64,000 bases of DNA from Haloplanus sp. HW8-1 (GTDB lineage Archaea > Halobacteriota > Halobacteria > Halobacteriales > Haloferacaceae): the NCBI RefSeq assembly GCF_023703795.1, contig NZ_CP098518.1, forward strand, positions 682,001-746,000, given 5' to 3'. The notes under the pieces are model-generated. The model was given only the letters and a program-made list of their open reading frames with translations, was not told the origin of the DNA and searched no databases. A program made the position numbers and the translations under genes. This document shows positions 44,459 to 52,309 of this stretch, piece after piece. The first letter of the stretch is position 1; every line of letters begins with the position of its first letter.

Positions 44459-44686
44459 ATGGATATCAATGTCGGAGCCACTGATAAATCAGTGCGGACA
44501 ACAGTCGGTGCAGTCGCCGGAGTGCTTTCCCTGGCGGTCCTCGCCGGGCAGCTCGCCGCGCCAGCTCTTGCCTCACCGGTGCTCGGTGTCGTCGCGCTCA
44601 TCATGCTTGGAACGGCCGCGACTCGCTCCTGTCCAGTCTACTCCGTCCTGGGCATGAGTACGTGCCCGCGAAACGCTGGGCCGTAG
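44459..44686 (+). CDS. DUF2892 (YgaP-type) small membrane protein
   Basis: 75 residues. Two hydrophobic helices (VRTTVGAVAGVLSLAVLAG and SPVLGVVALIMLGTAATRSC), then CPVYSVLGMSTC. This is the DUF2892 inner-membrane domain, which often has the CPVY/LG..TC Cys residues. TATTATTAATATAC about 24-37 bp upstream is the likely TATA box. Its role is unknown. Confidence 0.85.
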   Translation: MDINVGATDKSVRTTVGAVAGVLSLAVLAGQLAAPALASPVLGVVALIMLGTAATRSCPVYSVLGMSTCPRNAGP

Positions 44687-44845
44687 GGCGTCGAATCGAG
44701 AACGCTGTTGTCCTTCCGACCACGTAGCGAGGGAAACGACGAACCCGACTGGCCTAAGCAGAGATAGCGTCAACGGGACGTGCTGCATACATACTCCGTA
44801 TTCAGCAGACGGGTTCTTTCAATTTCTGAGAATTTCAACACCGAA

Positions 44846-45277
44846 TCACGACTCGATGCGCTGTTCAATGGAATCTTCGCCGAGTGAGGTGAGCGAGTAA
44901 TCTACTGCCCGGACATCCGGCACTGCCCGGACGGTGTTGACGAAGTCGGATAGGGCCTCCGTGGTCCCCTCCAGGACGTACAACTCCATACAGTACTGGT
45001 CCTGGACGTGTGCATGAGTAGTCGCGGAGACGATAGCATCGTACTCGTGGCGTACTCCCGTGAGACGCTGCTGGACGGCAGGTTGACAGTACTCGAAGAC
45101 CACTGATACTGTACACATATGCTTCTGTCCGTCGATAGTTCGCCCCTGAAACTCTTCGAGTAGCGTCCGTGTGCCTTCGCGGACGACCTCGCTTCGGCCA
45201 CTGTACCCGTGTTCGTCGGCGAACTCGTCGATGCGTTCCAGTAACGCCTCGGGCATCGAAATGCTAACGACGCTCAT
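44846..45277 (-). CDS. NikR-type regulator 4
   Basis: 143 residues. RHH MSVVSISMPEALLERIDEFA, closest to NikR1. Ligands His77, His88, His90 and Cys96 (THAH, YCMELY) are all present; two extra Cys (55 and 64) are in the strand before the site. Divergent from cobW1 across a 98-bp AT-rich spacer full of inverted repeats. Confidence 0.87.
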   Translation of the reverse strand: MSVVSISMPEALLERIDEFADEHGYSGRSEVVREGTRTLLEEFQGRTIDGQKHMCTVSVVFEYCQPAVQQRLTGVRHEYDAIVSATTHAHVQDQYCMELYVLEGTTEALSDFVNTVRAVPDVRAVDYSLTSLGEDSIEQRIES

Positions 45278-45310
45278 ATACTAAATTTCTATTCTAAGAT
45301 ATTAGTATAT

Positions 45311-45341
45311 ATTATTACTGTCGGTACTATATCGTAATAAT
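45311..45341. promoter_or_regulatory. candidate metal-regulator operator between nikR4 and cobW1
   Basis: ATTATTAC-N15-GTAATAAT is a perfect 8-bp dyad in the 98-bp divergent spacer. A second overlapping dyad, ATACTAA ... TTAGTAT, lies on the nikR4 side (about 45280-45308). The arms resemble the TATTATT/AATAATA form of the Helicobacter NikR box. Placement fits joint control of both genes. Confidence 0.55.
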
Positions 45342-45375
45342 TAGTATTTTAGTATAGTAGATTCATAATTCGCGT

Positions 45376-46593
45376 ATGCCGTTCAACAACGACCCGATCC
45401 CGGTGACAATTCTCAGCGGAAGCCTCGGTGCCGGCAAGACGACGACGCTCAACCACATTCTCAGTAGCGAGCAGGAACTGAACGCTGCCATCTTAGTCAA
45501 CGATATGGGCGAAGTGAACGTCGACGCCGACCTCGTCGAACGCGAGTCGGATCTCACCCAGAACGACGACGAGATCATCGAGATGTCGAACGGGTGTATC
45601 TGCTGTCGGCTCCGTGGCGACATGCTCAACGAAGTGGGACGATTGGCCGAAAAGCGAGACTTCGAATACCTCCTCGTGGAATCGTCTGGAATCAGCGAAC
45701 CGATTCCCGTCGCCCAGACGTTCGCCCGCGGATTCGAGGACGCGGAGTTCGACCCTACGGGCGTCTACGAACTCGACACGATGGTCAGTGTCGTCGACGC
45801 ACACAGCTTCTGGCAGGGTTTCGACTCCGGGCAGGTACTCACTGACGATGAAATGGAGCCGCAGGGCAATCGTGTCCCCGAGGAAGCCCTCATGGACCAG
45901 ATCGAGTTCTGTGACGTCCTCCTGTTGAACAAGTGTGACCTCGTCCCGAACGACGAACTCGAGGAGATGGAGGCCGTCCTGAAGACGCTCCAGCCGCGAG
46001 CGAAGATCATCCGGACCGAACACGGCGCCGTCGATCCCGAGGAGATCCTGAACACGGGTCGATTCGACTTCGAGGCGGCAAGCCAGTCCGCCGGGTGGAA
46101 GCATGAATTGCAGGAAGGACACCACCACGAGTCAGCCGCCGATGAACACGGCGTCACCTCGTTCGTCTTCGACGCCGACCGACCGTTCCATCCCGAGCGG
46201 ATCGCTCGTCTCTTTGCCGATCTTCCCGACGGTATCGTTCGCGCGAAGGGCTTTTTCTGGTCCGCCGGTCGCGAAGACATCGCGATGGGGCTCGACAAAG
46301 CAGGCCAGTCGGTCCGGGCCGGTCCGAAAGGGACGTGGATCGCCACGCTCCCAAAGGCCCAACAGGAGCGCTACTTCGCCGCCCGCCCCGGCATCAAAGA
46401 GGACTGGGACGACCAGTGGGGCGACCGCGGATCAGAACTCGTGTTCATCGGCCGCGAATTCGATCAGGAGACACTACTCGAGCGACTGGAAGACTGTGTC
46501 CTCTCAGACGCAGAAATGGAGGAGGACTGGAACGAGTATCCGGATCCGTTCACCGCCGACGAACAGCGCGAACTCGCACTGGCTGACGACTGA
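45376..46593 (+). CDS. COG0523 (CobW-type) metal chaperone GTPase 1
   Basis: 405 residues. Walker A GSLGAGKTT (15-23), the COG0523 metal motif GCICC (73-77), the guanine motif NKCDL, and a CobW C-terminal domain (about 260-390). The sequence ends in an acidic tail. COG0523 proteins pass Zn, Co or other metals to target enzymes using GTP. Downstream genes overlap or abut, making an operon cobW1-cobW2-moaB-iscU. Confidence 0.93.
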   Translation: MPFNNDPIPVTILSGSLGAGKTTTLNHILSSEQELNAAILVNDMGEVNVDADLVERESDLTQNDDEIIEMSNGCICCRLRGDMLNEVGRLAEKRDFEYLLVESSGISEPIPVAQTFARGFEDAEFDPTGVYELDTMVSVVDAHSFWQGFDSGQVLTDDEMEPQGNRVPEEALMDQIEFCDVLLLNKCDLVPNDELEEMEAVLKTLQPRAKIIRTEHGAVDPEEILNTGRFDFEAASQSAGWKHELQEGHHHESAADEHGVTSFVFDADRPFHPERIARLFADLPDGIVRAKGFFWSAGREDIAMGLDKAGQSVRAGPKGTWIATLPKAQQERYFAARPGIKEDWDDQWGDRGSELVFIGREFDQETLLERLEDCVLSDAEMEEDWNEYPDPFTADEQRELALADD

Positions 46594-47912
46594 TGGCCGT
46601 CGACGAGCAACCCCCGGTCACGATCCTCAGTGGCGGACTCGGCGCCGGAAAGACGACCCTGCTCAATCACCTCCTCACGGTTGGCGGCGAGGAGTACGAT
46701 ATCGCCGTTCTCGTCAACGACGTCGGCGAGGTGAACGTCGACGCCGACCTCATCGAGAATGGCTCCGAACTCTCGATCGAAGACGGCGGTGTCACGGAGC
46801 TGTCGAACGGCTGTATCTGCTGTGGGCTGCAGAACGAACTCGATCAGGAACTGAGACGTCTCGCGTTCGACGAGGAGTTCGACTATCTGGTCATCGAAGC
46901 CTCGGGTATCAGCGATCCAGTCCCCATCGCCCAGCGGTTCGTCTCGCCCGCACGTGCGTCGGCACTGTACGATCTCGATACGACCGTCACGGTGGTCGAC
47001 GCCGCACAGTTCCATCAGGCGTTCGTCGATGGCCGCCCACTCAAGTCGACAGACGACGCCCGACCGCTGTCGGACCTCCTCGCCGAGCAAGTCGAGTTCT
47101 GCGACGTACTCATCCTCAACAAGTGCGATCTCGTTTCCGAGACAGAGCACGAAGCGGTCGAACGCGTCGTCCGAACACTCCATCCCGGAGTAGAGGTCGT
47201 CCGAACGACCGAAAGCACCGTCGACCCGGAACGAGTTCTCGGAACGGGTCGATTCGATCGAGACGAGGCAAGTAACTCCGCCCGGTGGAAACAGGCACTC
47301 TCGCCCGATCACGGCGACAGCACAGACGTCGATTCGGACGAGCACCACGAGAGCCAGACGGAGGCGGACGACCACAGTCACGAACATGGCGACGACCACG
47401 ACCACAGCCACGACGAAGCGCACGACCATCGTCACCCACCAGAGGAGTTCGGTGTCGACTCGTTCGTCTACGAGCGCCACCGACCGTTCCATCCCGAACG
47501 CTTCAGCGAGTGGCTCCGTTCGTTCCCCGAGTCCGTCGTCAGAGCCAAGGGCCACCTGTGGGTCGCTGGCCGCGAGCGCTACGCCCTCGACCTGAGCCAA
47601 GCGGGAACACAGACCCACGTCGAGGTCAACGGGCGGTGGGCGGTCACACTCCCCGAGTTCCGGTGTGAGTCCTATCGCGAATCGCGGTCGGACCTCTACT
47701 GGGACGATCAGTGGGGTGACCGCGAAGTGAAACTCGTCTTCATCGGGGCAGGGATGGACGAATCCAACATCGTGGATACGCTCGACGACTGCCTCGTTTC
47801 GGAGACAGGGATGGACGAGAACTGGGAAGCGTTCGAGAATCCGTTCCCGGGGACGATGGAGTGGTCGCAGTCCCCGATGGAACAACGCCTCGTGGTAGGT
47901 GACCGATCGTGA
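46593..47912 (+). CDS. COG0523 (CobW-type) metal chaperone GTPase 2 with His-rich segment
   Basis: 439 residues, start overlapping the cobW1 stop (TGATGG). Walker A GGLGAGKTT, GCICC (73-77), NKCDL. A His/Asp-rich stretch at about 250-287 (HSHEHGDDHDHSHDEAHDH) sits before the CobW-C domain, a typical metal store in zinc-related members. Apart from this insertion it resembles CobW1. Confidence 0.92.
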   Translation: MAVDEQPPVTILSGGLGAGKTTLLNHLLTVGGEEYDIAVLVNDVGEVNVDADLIENGSELSIEDGGVTELSNGCICCGLQNELDQELRRLAFDEEFDYLVIEASGISDPVPIAQRFVSPARASALYDLDTTVTVVDAAQFHQAFVDGRPLKSTDDARPLSDLLAEQVEFCDVLILNKCDLVSETEHEAVERVVRTLHPGVEVVRTTESTVDPERVLGTGRFDRDEASNSARWKQALSPDHGDSTDVDSDEHHESQTEADDHSHEHGDDHDHSHDEAHDHRHPPEEFGVDSFVYERHRPFHPERFSEWLRSFPESVVRAKGHLWVAGRERYALDLSQAGTQTHVEVNGRWAVTLPEFRCESYRESRSDLYWDDQWGDREVKLVFIGAGMDESNIVDTLDDCLVSETGMDENWEAFENPFPGTMEWSQSPMEQRLVVGDRS

Positions 47913-48481
47913 TCCAGAATGACCGCGAACTTCCTCCAGTAGCGGACCGACGGACGACGGATGCCGACGGCCACGACTGTATCGACCCGCTGGGCGTGGC
48001 CATCGTAACCGTGTCCTCGTCCCGCGGAGACGGCGTCGAAACGACGCCACCCGATCCCAGTGGTGACGCCATTGCGAGTATCCTCGTCGAAGCGGGTCAC
48101 GTCATCACGTCACGCCGGATGGTTCCGGACGACTACGTCGGAATCAAGACCACAGTGAGCGAGTGCCTGGATCGGCCGGACGTCGACCTCGTCGTCACGA
48201 CGGGCGGAACGGGCGTCACCGTCGACGACGTCACTCCGGACGCGGTGAGCGAGCTCTTCGACCGCGAACTGCCGGGCTTCGGCGAGGCGTTCAGATGGCT
48301 CTCGTGGGAGGAGGTACGGACGCGTATCGTCTCCACCCGTGCGACAGCGGGCATCGCCCGCGACGTTCCGGTGTTCGTGCTACCGGGAAGTGAGAACGCC
48401 GTCGAGCTCGCCACGGCGGAAATTATCGCCGAGGAAGGTCCGCATCTCGCTGGACTCGCAACCAGGCACGAGGTGGAGTAG
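47909..48481 (+). CDS. MoaB/MogA-type molybdopterin-binding protein
   Basis: 190 residues, GTG start overlapping the cobW2 stop. The MoCF-binding core has VTTGGTGVTVDDVTPDA and VLPGSENAVELA. It adenylylates molybdopterin (MogA type) or is a MoaB paralog. In an operon with CobW proteins it may be a version for metal-limited growth; that is inference. The last 150 bp are repeated downstream of iscU as a fragment. Confidence 0.88.
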   Translation: MIQNDRELPPVADRRTTDADGHDCIDPLGVAIVTVSSSRGDGVETTPPDPSGDAIASILVEAGHVITSRRMVPDDYVGIKTTVSECLDRPDVDLVVTTGGTGVTVDDVTPDAVSELFDRELPGFGEAFRWLSWEEVRTRIVSTRATAGIARDVPVFVLPGSENAVELATAEIIAEEGPHLAGLATRHEVE

Positions 48482-48868
48482 ATGCAGGGTTCCGAAGTGT
48501 ATCAGGAGGTAATCCTGGATCACTACCGCAATCCTCGAAGGTGGGGCCGCCTCTCGCCGGTTACCTTCTCGCACACTGGCGAGAACACTTCGTGTGGCGA
48601 CGAACTCACGTTCGACCTCAGACTCGCCGAGGACGGTGAAACGATCGAAGAGGTCGCGTTTACTGGAGAGGGCTGTGCGATCAGCATTGCCAGCGCGAGC
48701 CTGCTTGCGGAGGAACTCCCGGGAATGACGCTCTCGAAAGTTCGTGACCTCGACCGTGATGATGCCCTCGACCTTCTGGGAATCGAGCTGACGCCGATGC
48801 GCGTCCCGTGTGCTGTGCTCGCGGAGAAAGTGGTTCAGGACGGCGTTGAAAGCTATGAGGATGGCTAA
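48482..48868 (+). CDS. IscU/SufU-like iron-sulfur scaffold protein
   Basis: 128 residues, ATG directly after the moaB stop. The three scaffold Cys are present: ENTSCGDELTF, GEGCAISIASASL and RVPCAVLAEK, with the Asp after the first Cys. SufU-type lengths are a little greater (about 140-150), so the C-terminus is short. It likely builds or carries an Fe-S cluster, or a zinc site. Confidence 0.88.
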   Translation: MQGSEVYQEVILDHYRNPRRWGRLSPVTFSHTGENTSCGDELTFDLRLAEDGETIEEVAFTGEGCAISIASASLLAEELPGMTLSKVRDLDRDDALDLLGIELTPMRVPCAVLAEKVVQDGVESYEDG

Positions 48869-48871
48869 TCA

Positions 48872-49039
48872 ACCCGTGCAACAGCGGGTATCGCCCGCGA
48901 CGTACCAGTGTTCGTGCTACCGGGAAGTGTGGACACAGTCGATTTCGCCACGGTGGAAATCATCGCCGAGGAAGGTCCGCATCTCGCTGGACTCGCAACT
49001 CGACACGCGAACGAGAACGACGACAGTGAACAGCACTGA
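48872..49039 (+). pseudogene. duplicated 3' fragment of moaB
   Basis: 55 codons (RATAGIARDVPVFVLPGS, then EIIAEEGPHLAGLATRH) match the end of the upstream MoaB almost exactly, followed by a different tail (ANENDDSEQH). No start or N-terminal domain is present. With the moaB end at 48336-48481 it flanks iscU as a direct repeat. Confidence 0.8.
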
Positions 49040-49093
49040 TGACCACCGAACGACAAGAAGTCAGCATCCGATGAAACTGGAGAGACGAACCCG

Positions 49094-49414
49094 ATGACCT
49101 TGATCGAAGCGAACGAACTGCTTCCGGCTGCACGGATTCGACGAGCGGCCGTCGCCGGAGACGTTACCCAACTGCATCGTGGCGACAAACACGCCTCCGA
49201 AGGTGACCGCTTCGAGATCGATGATGTCGTCTTCGAAGTGACCACCGTACGAGAGGAGCGACTGGGTGACCTGACAGACGAGGACGCCCGAGCCGAAGGG
49301 TCACCGGATCTCGACGCATACAAAAAGCGGATCGAGCGGACCCACGACGTGACGTGGGACGACGACGATACTGCCGTGCTCCACCGATTCGAGAGAGTGG
49401 ATCAAGACAGGTGA
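49094..49414 (+). CDS. ASCH-domain protein
   Basis: 106 residues. The order (AAVAGDVTQLHRGDKHASEG, DRFEIDDVVFEVTTVREERL, GDLTDEDARAEG) fits the ASCH beta-barrel superfamily, which binds RNA or nucleotides. It follows the moaB fragment and a run of very short overlapping ATGs. Its link to the metal operon is by position only. Confidence 0.8.
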   Translation: MTLIEANELLPAARIRRAAVAGDVTQLHRGDKHASEGDRFEIDDVVFEVTTVREERLGDLTDEDARAEGSPDLDAYKKRIERTHDVTWDDDDTAVLHRFERVDQDR

Positions 49415-49474
49415 TCAGGATTATCTGCCGGCTGACGAGCTCCGCCCCCGCGCTGACGACGTAAATCGGGTTAC

Positions 49475-49609
49475 TCAGGCGGTAACGCCGAGGGTTTCTA
49501 GTTCTTCGGTGGTGTATTCCGCGCGGAGTTCTTCCGTCGAGTGGTCTTCGAGAACCTCCGCTCGCTCTTCGTCACTCATGTCGGTCAACTCGCTGAAGCA
49601 GTGGCACAT
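49475..49609 (-). CDS. 44-residue protein with N-terminal CxC motif
   Basis: Start ATG at 49609: MCHCFSELTDMSDEERAEVL followed by an acidic helical region ending LETLGVTA. The CHC motif right after Met could bind metal. Codons look coding (acidic residues, Glu/Asp-rich). It converges with the ASCH gene. I have seen similar small proteins in haloarchaea, but the family has no known function. Confidence 0.6.
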   Translation of the reverse strand: MCHCFSELTDMSDEERAEVLEDHSTEELRAEYTTEELETLGVTA

Positions 49610-49928
49610 TGCAACCGTATCTGGGTGCCACAGCTACTAAATGCCTGTTAGCACGCTTCTCGGGCTTATGTAATACGGAATCTGAGGTAGCAAGGATTAG
49701 CAATTCCGGGGACCACGTTAGTTATTTTCAGGGTGTCATAGAACGGTTGGCACACCCATCTTCTGACCTCCCGAATCGCTCAATGCAGAGGATGGAGCCA
49801 GCGCGCTCAGGTCGGTTCCTCATCTGCCAGTCGTCAATAGACCGGCGCACCACATCTGGATGGGTAGTGTGCCGATTATCTTGGCTTTATACTGAATCTG
49901 CCGGACTGTAACTCACCGGCCGCCGAAC
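49610..49928. other. intergenic stretch without a supported gene
   Basis: 319 bp. Contains the 15-bp element AGGGTGTCATAGAAC at 49730-49744. A minus-strand reading frame ending in it (DDWQMRNRPERAGSILCIER, then SMTP and a stop) looks somewhat coding but has no family match and no start, so it is treated as a possible remnant of mobile DNA. Confidence 0.5.
49730..49744 (-). repeat. TTCTATGACACCCT-type element, copy 1
   Basis: Minus-strand copy GTTCTATGACACCCT. It is the exact inverse of 50391-50405 and matches 62224-62237. Copies 1 and 3 also share flanking bases (ATGGGT.TG..AACC). Possibly terminal repeats of a lost insertion element. Confidence 0.5.
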
Positions 49929-50159
49929 TCAGTCTTCCAGTCCGAGATCTGCGAACGAGTGTGTGTGGTGCCAGAAGGCCACCACTTCATCGACATCGAA
50001 CGTGAGGACACCATCGGTCAATTCGATCGTGATGACACCATCTTCAATCTCCGTATCATGGAGATGCATCTCCAGTGGTTCGTCGAATTCTGAGACTGCG
50101 AGCATCAGTTCTCCCTTTGCTTCGAGTTCCGATTGTAGCTCTGCTGTTTCTACTACCAT
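49929..50159 (-). CDS. small acidic protein, paralog of the gene at 56617
   Basis: 76 residues from the ATG at 50159 (an upstream ATG at 50168 adds 3). MVVETAELQSELEAKGELML ... FWHHTHSFADLGLED. The pattern is beta-rich, acidic, with an HHTH motif near the end. It differs from the protein at 56617 at only 6 of 76 positions. No known domain. It lies inside a pair of 15-bp inverted repeats and next to the znu operon. Confidence 0.8.
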   Translation of the reverse strand: MVVETAELQSELEAKGELMLAVSEFDEPLEMHLHDTEIEDGVITIELTDGVLTFDVDEVVAFWHHTHSFADLGLED

Positions 50160-50390
50160 TACATCCACAAATATGAGTTGTGAGAAAATAAAGATATATT
50201 ATCGTTTTCAAAAGTCTATTTTCGCCGCAACGTTTTATTATCTGGAGTTTCGAGAGTATTCGCCCACTAGTATCTATTGTCTCGGCCGGATCAGGCGATC
50301 TTGGCTTTGATGTGCGACGTACTGCATTCGCAGGCCCACTGAGCAGTCTATTCAACTAGTTCTACAGTGAAAAACAAGCCCTTGTGAATA

Positions 50391-50405
50391 GTTCTATGAC
50401 ACCCT
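50391..50405 (+). repeat. TTCTATGACACCCT-type element, copy 2
   Basis: GTTCTATGACACCCT, exact inverse of 49730-49744. The two bracket 676 bp that hold one small gene. Confidence 0.5.
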
Positions 50406-50447
50406 CTATCCCGACAAAAGTTAGTAAGGTCCCATCTCACTTAGGGA

Positions 50448-50475
50448 GATATTATTAACTCTATCGTATAATATC
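50448..50475. promoter_or_regulatory. candidate zinc operator upstream of znuA
   Basis: GATATTAT-N12-ATAATATC, a perfect 8-bp dyad, ending 38 bp before the znuA ATG. TTTTATTA at about 50481-50488 is the nearby TATA candidate. The position fits repression by a metal-loaded regulator. Not the same sequence as the nikR4/cobW1 dyad, but similar in AT-rich arms. Confidence 0.5.
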
Positions 50476-50513
50476 ATAGCTTTTATTACTTAGTCTACTA
50501 GTGTTAACAACAG

Positions 50514-52091
50514 ATGCCTCAATACACCCGACGACGACTCGTCGCAACTGGAATCGGATTCACCACCATCGGCTCCCTCGCTGGCTGTCTCTCGAACGAC
50601 GCCAGCTCCAATGATTCAGGTGGAGCCGGGCCGGAAGCCCAGTCTTCGTTCTTCGTATTCGGGGACTTGGCCAGCCAGGTTGCAGGCGACACTGCGACCG
50701 CAGAGACGCTCGTCCCGATCGGTCAACACGGCCACGGGTGGGAACCAGGCTCCAAAATACAGGGAACGATCCTCGAATCGGATCTCTTCCTCTACGGGAT
50801 GGAGGGGTTCCAGCCGTGGGCTGACGACCTCGTGACGAGTCTCCGTGACGACGACGCCGACGTCGACATCGTCGCTGCCGGTGCTGGTATCGACCTCATC
50901 GAAGGCGGACACGACCACGGTCACGAAGAGGACCACGAGGGGGAACACGAGGAAGGCCACGACGGCGAAGGAGAACACGGCCACGACGAACACGAAGAGG
51001 GAGACCACGAGGAGCACCACGGCGAATCGGCCCCGTGGGAGTGGGCTGGTCTCTACCACCTCGAAGCTGGCACCGACACGTACACGTTCCACGAGGGCCC
51101 CGATCCGAAGATGCAGCTCGCCGTTATCGCAACCGAAGAGGGCGGCGACCACGGCATTCACCACGTCGAGGAGACCGCAACCACCCTCTACGACGACCAC
51201 GACACGCACACGCCAGTAGAAGACGGCGGGACACTCACGCCGTCCAGCGAGGCGCTCTATCACCTCCAGTTCGCGGACTCCGGCGAGACGACGTTCACCC
51301 TCGACACCGAAACGGAGGGTCACTACGTCCTCTTCGCCCAGCACGCTCCCGCGGAGTTCGACGCGACGCTCACCGACGGCAGTGGGTCGGCCATCGACCC
51401 CGAAGTGACCGAGACTGCCGGCGGACACGGACACGATGGCGAAGGCGAGCACGAAGGTGAACACGACCACGAGAGTGGGGAGGAACACGAAGACGAACAC
51501 GAGGAAGAAAGCGATCACGAAGGCGAGGAGGGACACAACCACGACCACGCCGGCGGAACGGACCCGCACTTCTGGCTAGACCCGGAGCGAGCGAAGCAGG
51601 CGGTCGACAACATCCGGAGCGGGTTCGTCGATGTCGACAGCGACAATGCCAGTGCCTACGCCGAGAACGCCGAGTCGTACCGTAATCGTCTGGACGAACT
51701 TGACGAGTCGTTCCAGTCCGCGCTTGAGGGCGCCTCGAAAGACGTCGTGTTCGTCGCTGGTCACAACGCCTTCCAGTATCTCGGCCAGCGCTACGGCTTC
51801 GAAGTACAGACACTGACGGGACTGTCACCGGACGACCAGCCGACGCCGAAGGACATCGAGCGGGCCCAGGAGATCATTGCCGAGCACGACCTCCAGTACG
51901 TCTGTGCGGATCCGCTCGAATCCCAGACCGCGGCGAACCAGCTCGTCGAAGAAACCGACGCCACCGAAGTCCTGCCGCTGACGCCGATTCCCGGACAGAC
52001 CCAGGAGTGGGCCGACGAGGACTGGGGCTACGTCGAGATCATGGAAAACATCAATCTCGAGACGCTGAAGCAGGCCCTCGACGCAGCATGA
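50514..52091 (+). CDS. ZnuA-type zinc-binding lipoprotein with inserted domain
   Basis: 525 residues, far longer than usual (about 300-350). Tat/lipobox N-terminus (TRRRLVATG ... LAGC, Cys25). ZnuA fold parts: FFVFGDLASQVAGD and the metal His segment GQHGHGWEP (70-78), then C-lobe GGTDPHFWLDPERA (about 347-360) and FVAGHNAFQYL. Between the lobes lie a His/Glu-rich loop (133-169), an added beta-rich domain of about 130 residues (173-303; LYHLEAGTDTYTFHEGPDP, GHYVLFAQHAPAEF) and a second His-rich loop (304-345). First gene of the znu operon. Confidence 0.9.
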   Translation: MPQYTRRRLVATGIGFTTIGSLAGCLSNDASSNDSGGAGPEAQSSFFVFGDLASQVAGDTATAETLVPIGQHGHGWEPGSKIQGTILESDLFLYGMEGFQPWADDLVTSLRDDDADVDIVAAGAGIDLIEGGHDHGHEEDHEGEHEEGHDGEGEHGHDEHEEGDHEEHHGESAPWEWAGLYHLEAGTDTYTFHEGPDPKMQLAVIATEEGGDHGIHHVEETATTLYDDHDTHTPVEDGGTLTPSSEALYHLQFADSGETTFTLDTETEGHYVLFAQHAPAEFDATLTDGSGSAIDPEVTETAGGHGHDGEGEHEGEHDHESGEEHEDEHEEESDHEGEEGHNHDHAGGTDPHFWLDPERAKQAVDNIRSGFVDVDSDNASAYAENAESYRNRLDELDESFQSALEGASKDVVFVAGHNAFQYLGQRYGFEVQTLTGLSPDDQPTPKDIERAQEIIAEHDLQYVCADPLESQTAANQLVEETDATEVLPLTPIPGQTQEWADEDWGYVEIMENINLETLKQALDAA

Positions 52092-52309
52092 GCGACACCG
52101 CGTCTGGCGACACGGAACCGGCGTGGGACGGGAACGCCGAGCCCGGTCCGTCCGATACACCTCGCTCGGGATTGATGGCACTGGTCGTCGGTCCGGCCGA
52201 ACGACCAGCGTGTACGATCTATCCGCCGGACGTGGCCGTTCCGTATCGGACGACGACCTGGATTACGGCGTACGGGAACTCGTTCGTCGACCTCGACGAC
52301 TGCCGATGA
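52088..52309 (+). CDS. DUF7511 small protein within the znu operon
   Basis: 73 residues; ATG at 52088 overlaps the znuA stop and its own stop overlaps the znuC start. The core CTIYPPDVAVPYRTTTWITA and end NSFVDLDDCR fit the haloarchaeal DUF7511 family. Its conserved coupling in this operon suggests a role with zinc import; unknown in detail. Confidence 0.8.
   Translation: MSDTASGDTEPAWDGNAEPGPSDTPRSGLMALVVGPAERPACTIYPPDVAVPYRTTTWITAYGNSFVDLDDCR

Larger units (their letters stand above)
50160..50513. other. AT-rich divergent spacer before znuA
   Basis: 354 bp with no convincing gene. It holds the promoter of the minus-strand small gene (GAAAATAAAGATATATTATC, about 50181-50202), the second 15-bp repeat copy (50391-50405) and the znuA promoter with its operator dyad. 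Confidence 0.6.
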
